Below are positions 60,747 through 64,000 of a DNA stretch of 64,000 nucleotides, one piece after another. The notes beneath the pieces were generated by a model, which saw only the letters and a program-made list of their open reading frames with translations, was not told the origin of the DNA and did no database searches. Source of the stretch: CAYRTV01 sp964505785 (lineage in GTDB: Bacteria; Acidobacteriota; Aminicenantia; Aminicenantales; Aminicenantaceae); NCBI GenBank assembly GCA_964505785.1, contig CAZDJZ010000004.1:62001-126000 (forward strand), read 5' to 3'. The number at the start of each line of letters is the position of its first letter. Position 1 is the first letter of the stretch. Made by a program: the position numbers and the translations under genes.

Positions 60747-62783
60747 GGTTTGGGTAATATCAGCTTGAATGTGCTTCCCTGATTAGGCCGGCTTATAACA
60801 TTTATCGCCCCTTTATGCGCTTCAGCGATATGCTTGACGATTTTCAATCCTAAGCCTACCCCTTTAGGCTGAAGCTTGACAGCTTCATGATGCCGGTAAA
60901 ATTTTTCAAAAATTTTCCCCTGTTCATCAAGCGGAATGCCGATTCCCTTATCCTTGACCTGTATTTCAACCCGCTCCTCACTATTTATAACAATCAGTTC
61001 GATTTCCCCTTTGTTTTCTGAATATTTAATAGCATTGTCAATGAGATTTATCAAGGCTTCTTTTATCGCATCCCTGTCGATAAGCACATGAACCGGCTCC
61101 TGAGGAAGAATGACTTTAGCGGTACAGTTTTCCTTCTCCATCGCCGGCATCAGCAATTTCATCGTATCCTGAATGAAACAGCACAACTCGGTTTTCTGAA
61201 ATTGATACGTTTTGGTCCGCTGTTCTATTTTCCCAAAATCAAGAATGTTATGGATTAGCCTTGATAAACGGCTGCTTTCACCAGCAATTAGATTTAACAA
61301 TTCTTCCTTTTTAATATCTCCCTTTACCTTCCCGCCCCCTAAAAGTTCGGTTACGATCTGAATGGAGCTTAAAGGCGTCCTGAGTTCATGGGAAACAGTG
61401 GAAATAAATTCTGTCTTCAGCCGGTTAAGTTCGTCAAGCTTCTCTTTTTCTTCTCTCTCCTGAATGACTTCCTCCTGCAAGCTTATTCTTTCCAGATTCA
61501 CACATAAGATACCTGTCATTGTTCTCAGCAGTTCCATATCCTCCCGGTTGTATTTTTCTCCCGACATTTTTTTCCCAGGGTTATAAATCCGGATATTTTA
61601 CTCCGGCTTAGAACCAAGGGAATAACCATCTCAAGACCTTTTTTCTTCAGCTGCTGTTCAAAGGAAAAATCCACTCCATTATCCAGACTTAGAACTCCTT
61701 TTTTTGTAAGAATCCTGTTCATCGAGTCCTTCATCCAGCCAGAGTTTCTCAAATCAACCTTTCTCCCTCTTAATGCAATGGTTGCTTTTGATAAATGCTT
61801 ATTCCGTAAGATTATGCCCGAATGATCCAATGGAAGCACTTTTTCCAATTTAAGCAGAAAAAAATTGAGCAGATGGCGGCGGCTGATCATTTTTTGCGCC
61901 CGGTCATTAAAATCTAAAATTGTTTGCTGGTAGTCATAACTTAAGCGGAAAAAAGTTTTATCAACAAACTTTTGTATTTTTTTTCGGGCGGGGTGGAAGG
62001 CGGAAGCCGCGGCCCCTCCGATTCCGTCTTTTTGTAACTGACAATAAATTGGACAAAGGCTGCAAATGCATAAATCAAAACAAGAAACCGGAAGAAATAG
62101 AACAAGGTCCGGTACCATCTGCACATGGACATGGAAGAGCCTAAAACCGACAAAATGAAAGTGACTTCAAGAGCCGCTGCAAAGATAACCGCCGGCAAAT
62201 AGATTAAGAACAGAGGCCGGCGCCCGGTGTCAGCTGAAAAAGTACATGAAAAATGCAGGAGTAAAGCCGGAGCCAGGGGATAAAGTAAATAAAATAATAT
62301 TCCCGGAGTAATCGTGAGGGGATGCCCATCCAGACAAAAATACCCCCCGCTTATAATAATTGCTGCGGAAAAGGCCATGCTGCCCCAGTAGAGAATCCGG
62401 GCTCTTTTCTCTTCCGGACGCAAAAAAAAGACACCAAACCCAATAACAGCGCAAAAAATACCTATAACTAAATAGATTGTGGGAAAAGAGGTTTGTGTAT
62501 AAAAGGAAACCAGTCGAATTTTTTATCCTTCCCCGTTGATTTGCAGGTTAAGCGCGGCTTCATCCTGAATTCTCTTCTGGCTTAAAATGAACTCAAGATC
62601 CATCCTGCTCCTGACCTGGAAGCCGTCCATTTTTACTTGTATATCTTTATTATTGAGCAAAGACGAGAAATTCACATCCGGCGGCAGTCCAAGACGCCCA
62701 TGGAGAAGAGAAAATCCATATAGGCTTATTATGATAATCAGTAATCCTGCAGCAATAGATACCGCTTTGATCCCCTTTGCCAT
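60743..62783 (-). pseudogene. Sensor histidine kinase with one stop and two -1 frameshifts
   Basis: Three frames together make one kinase. The first part (62783 to 62523) has a membrane helix and a PDZ-like domain ending INGEG, followed by an in-frame TAA. The same frame continues as KIRLVSFYTQTSFPTIYL and about six membrane helices to a run of eight A at 61984-61977, where a -1 shift is needed (PPEKK to KIQKFVDKTFFR). The GAF-like middle continues to seven A at 61573-61567, where a second -1 shift gives KKMSGEKYNREDM. The end has HisKA (SHELRTPLSSIQIV) and HATPase (LIDNAIKYSE, KDKGIGIPLDEQGK, GLGLKIVKHI). The kinase core alone (60743-61567) could still be made. Confidence 0.8.
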
Positions 62784-62790
62784 CGATTGG

Positions 62791-62819
62791 ATGATAAATC
62801 CGTATTAAAAATATGTCAA
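62791..62819 (-). promoter_or_regulatory. Promoter of the kinase/response-regulator operon, possibly leaderless
   Basis: TTGACA (62819-62814) and TATCAT (62796-62791) are 17 bp apart on the minus strand. The ATG at 62783 is only eight bases beyond the -10, near the expected transcription start, so the mRNA would have almost no leader. Confidence 0.6.
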
Positions 62820-62879
62820 TAGCTTTTGTCTGCTTGACTCTTCTCAAGGATTGAATAAAGTATAGCTATAGGTTACAAG

Positions 62880-64000
62880 GTGAGAATTATTTTTAAAAAA
62901 GCTCAAACAGCAGGAATAATTTTACTATTTTCTCTGGCTGCCTGTATCGGCATTGACGAAGAAAACAGGCAGAATACAGTGCTGCATATATCTTTCCCTT
63001 ACAGTGTCGTCGGATTGGACCCGGTCAAAGACTTTTCCTTTCACAGCTCGGTCGCCATCATGAAACTGATTTACCCTCCGCTTTACCGGGCGCCTGAAGA
63101 TCCGCTTAATATTCTCGAAATAGTTGAGACATCCGACTATAAGACTTATACCCTCAAGGTAAAAAAGGGATTACGTTTCCAAAACGATCCCTGCTTCCCT
63201 GACGGCTGGGATCCGGTTCTTACAGCCGAAAATATCCGGGACGTATTTGAGCGGACTGGTTCCAATACAGCCCACGATTCGCCTGTAATCGAAAAAATCA
63301 GGTCAATCCGTTCGATTGAAATCAAAAATCCCCACACCCTTATACTGGGACTGAAAAAGCCGGACCGCTGGTTCATGGAAGTATTGGCTTCTCCCGAGCT
63401 GAGCGTTATTCCCAAAGAAGCCCTGGATTGTTACGGCGACAATATCCGTTTCCATCCAGTCAGCAGCGGTCCCTTCAGGCTGGCCTCCTGGAATGAAAAA
63501 GAAATTATCCTGGTCCGGAATGAGCCATTCAAATCAAAAGAAGTCAGGTCTATAAAACAAATTCATCTGGTCTTCACCAAGGATCAAGCAGCCGCTTATA
63601 ATGAATTCCGCCAAGGCCTTCTGGATATTATTCCTTTGCCGCCATCATTAGCGGAGCAAATTGTCAGGTTTAATCCCATCAGCCGTGATTTTGAGATAAA
63701 AAAAGCAGCGAATCATTCCGGCATGAAGGTTTTTTCCGGAAAAAATCTTCAGCTTATTTATTGTACCCTGTACTCGATTAAAGATCCCCTGGTTCGCCGG
63801 GCGGTTAATTATGCCGTTAACCGGGACAAAATCAAGGCGAACCGTTCCGACTGGATACCCGCCGCCGGCCCGCTTTTTGATTTTAAGAACACTGGTTTTA
63901 TTTATGATGTCGATAAAGCCAGGGAACTGCTCGAGGAAGCTGGATTTCCGGAAGGAAAAGGCTTAAAAACGCCTTATTTTCTGCACACATCCGAAGGCGG
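62880..64000 (+). CDS. Peptide/nickel ABC transporter substrate-binding lipoprotein, SBP family 5 (partial)
   Basis: The frame starts at GTG 62880 (GGTTACAAG upstream) and runs off the right edge; about 373 residues are visible. The lipobox is FSLAAC. The family 5 pattern follows: VVGLDPVKDFSF, LIYPPLYR, YTLKVKKGLRFQNDP, ENIRDVFERTG, HPVSSGPFRLASW, IHLVFTKDQAAAYNEF, LVRRAVNYAVNRDKIKAN and ARELLEEAGFPEGKG. It captures oligopeptides or similar ligands for an ABC importer, presumably encoded beyond the window. It is divergent from the kinase operon. Confidence 0.92.
   Translation, partial: MRIIFKKAQTAGIILLFSLAACIGIDEENRQNTVLHISFPYSVVGLDPVKDFSFHSSVAIMKLIYPPLYRAPEDPLNILEIVETSDYKTYTLKVKKGLRFQNDPCFPDGWDPVLTAENIRDVFERTGSNTAHDSPVIEKIRSIRSIEIKNPHTLILGLKKPDRWFMEVLASPELSVIPKEALDCYGDNIRFHPVSSGPFRLASWNEKEIILVRNEPFKSKEVRSIKQIHLVFTKDQAAAYNEFRQGLLDIIPLPPSLAEQIVRFNPISRDFEIKKAANHSGMKVFSGKNLQLIYCTLYSIKDPLVRRAVNYAVNRDKIKANRSDWIPAAGPLFDFKNTGFIYDVDKARELLEEAGFPEGKGLKTPYFLHTSEG

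Noticed and set aside
60743..62783. Programmed -1 frameshifting as the explanation for the split kinase
   Set aside because: The slippery heptamers are perfect, but the additional in-frame TAA would still block full-length synthesis, so decay or sequence error is more likely.
62835..62875. Plus-strand promoter for the substrate-binding lipoprotein
   Set aside because: TTGACT is present, but no good -10 lies at 16-18 bp; the evidence is too weak to list.

Overview
The window looks like a piece of chromosome from an uncultured, Gram-negative, protein- and polymer-degrading bacterium. There are many secreted or lipid-anchored peptidases and hydrolases (M61, two M1-type, C1), a GH95 fucosidase, a BamA/TamA-type barrel protein, a second small beta-barrel protein and lipoprotein signal peptides. 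The gene set (DUF6599, PadR/HAAS, YtrA-type ABC operon, GT-C membrane proteins, sulfatase-like proteins) and the dispersed GGGGTC...GACCCC palindromes resemble Candidatus Aminicenantota or a nearby Acidobacteriota-like lineage. That placement is an inference from memory of such genomes; no rRNA or ribosomal gene is present to prove it. No CRISPR array, phage, tRNA or intact insertion sequence was seen.

Layout. 1-2.3 kb: the 5' part of a YtcJ-type amidohydrolase and a Doc-type toxin with an excisionase-like antitoxin. 2.4-9.7 kb, minus strand: M61 peptidase, lipid-anchored cyclase, membrane MutS-like ATPase, a small membrane protein and a GH95 fucosidase. 9.7-13.8 kb, plus strand: a YtrA-type regulator with an ABC ATPase, two permeases and a serine-hydrolase-fold protein with a damaged active site. 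13.8-20 kb: secreted unknowns, an MBL-fold/DUF6599 pair, a two-repeat lipoprotein, a SurA-like lipoprotein and a DJ-1/PfpI lipoprotein. 20-24.6 kb: a repeat-rich scar with a 3' remnant of an SLC13 gene, a serine hydrolase, an rsgA remnant and an intact SLC13 transporter. 24.7-31.6 kb: C1 peptidase, small outer-membrane barrel, PAS histidine kinase, a deleted MBL gene and an alpha/beta hydrolase. 31.8-39 kb: a lipid-anchored M1-like protein with an ABC ATPase, then a canonical M1 peptidase and a sulfatase-like protein. 39-47.3 kb: PadR/HAAS regulatory pair, MBL protein, DUF2207 protein, CoA-disulfide reductase-rhodanese fusion, tandem SUMF1 protein. 47.7-53.5 kb: TPR lipoprotein, nucleotidyltransferase-like pair, bacterial eRF1-like protein, small membrane proteins, YigZ and an aminotransferase. 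53.6-59.6 kb: two large GT-C membrane proteins and a BamA/TamA-type protein. 60-62.8 kb: a response regulator with a broken histidine kinase. The right edge holds the start of a peptide ABC transporter binding lipoprotein.

Two themes run through the window. First, three families of short palindromic or inverted intergenic repeats (called A, B and C below) fill most gaps and sit at several gene ends. Second, gene decay is visible: rsgA and SLC13 remnants, an internally deleted MBL gene, a 13-bp tandem duplication that removes the stop of a hydrolase, a probable nonsense codon in a TPR gene, and a histidine kinase with one stop and two -1 shifts at A-runs. Several apparently intact proteins also lack canonical catalytic residues. 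The strongest candidates for new biology are the YtrA-ABC operon with its pseudoenzyme, the HExxGH secreted protein, the M1-like lipoprotein plus orphan ABC ATPase, the eRF1-like GGWSQ protein and the nucleotidyltransferase pair.
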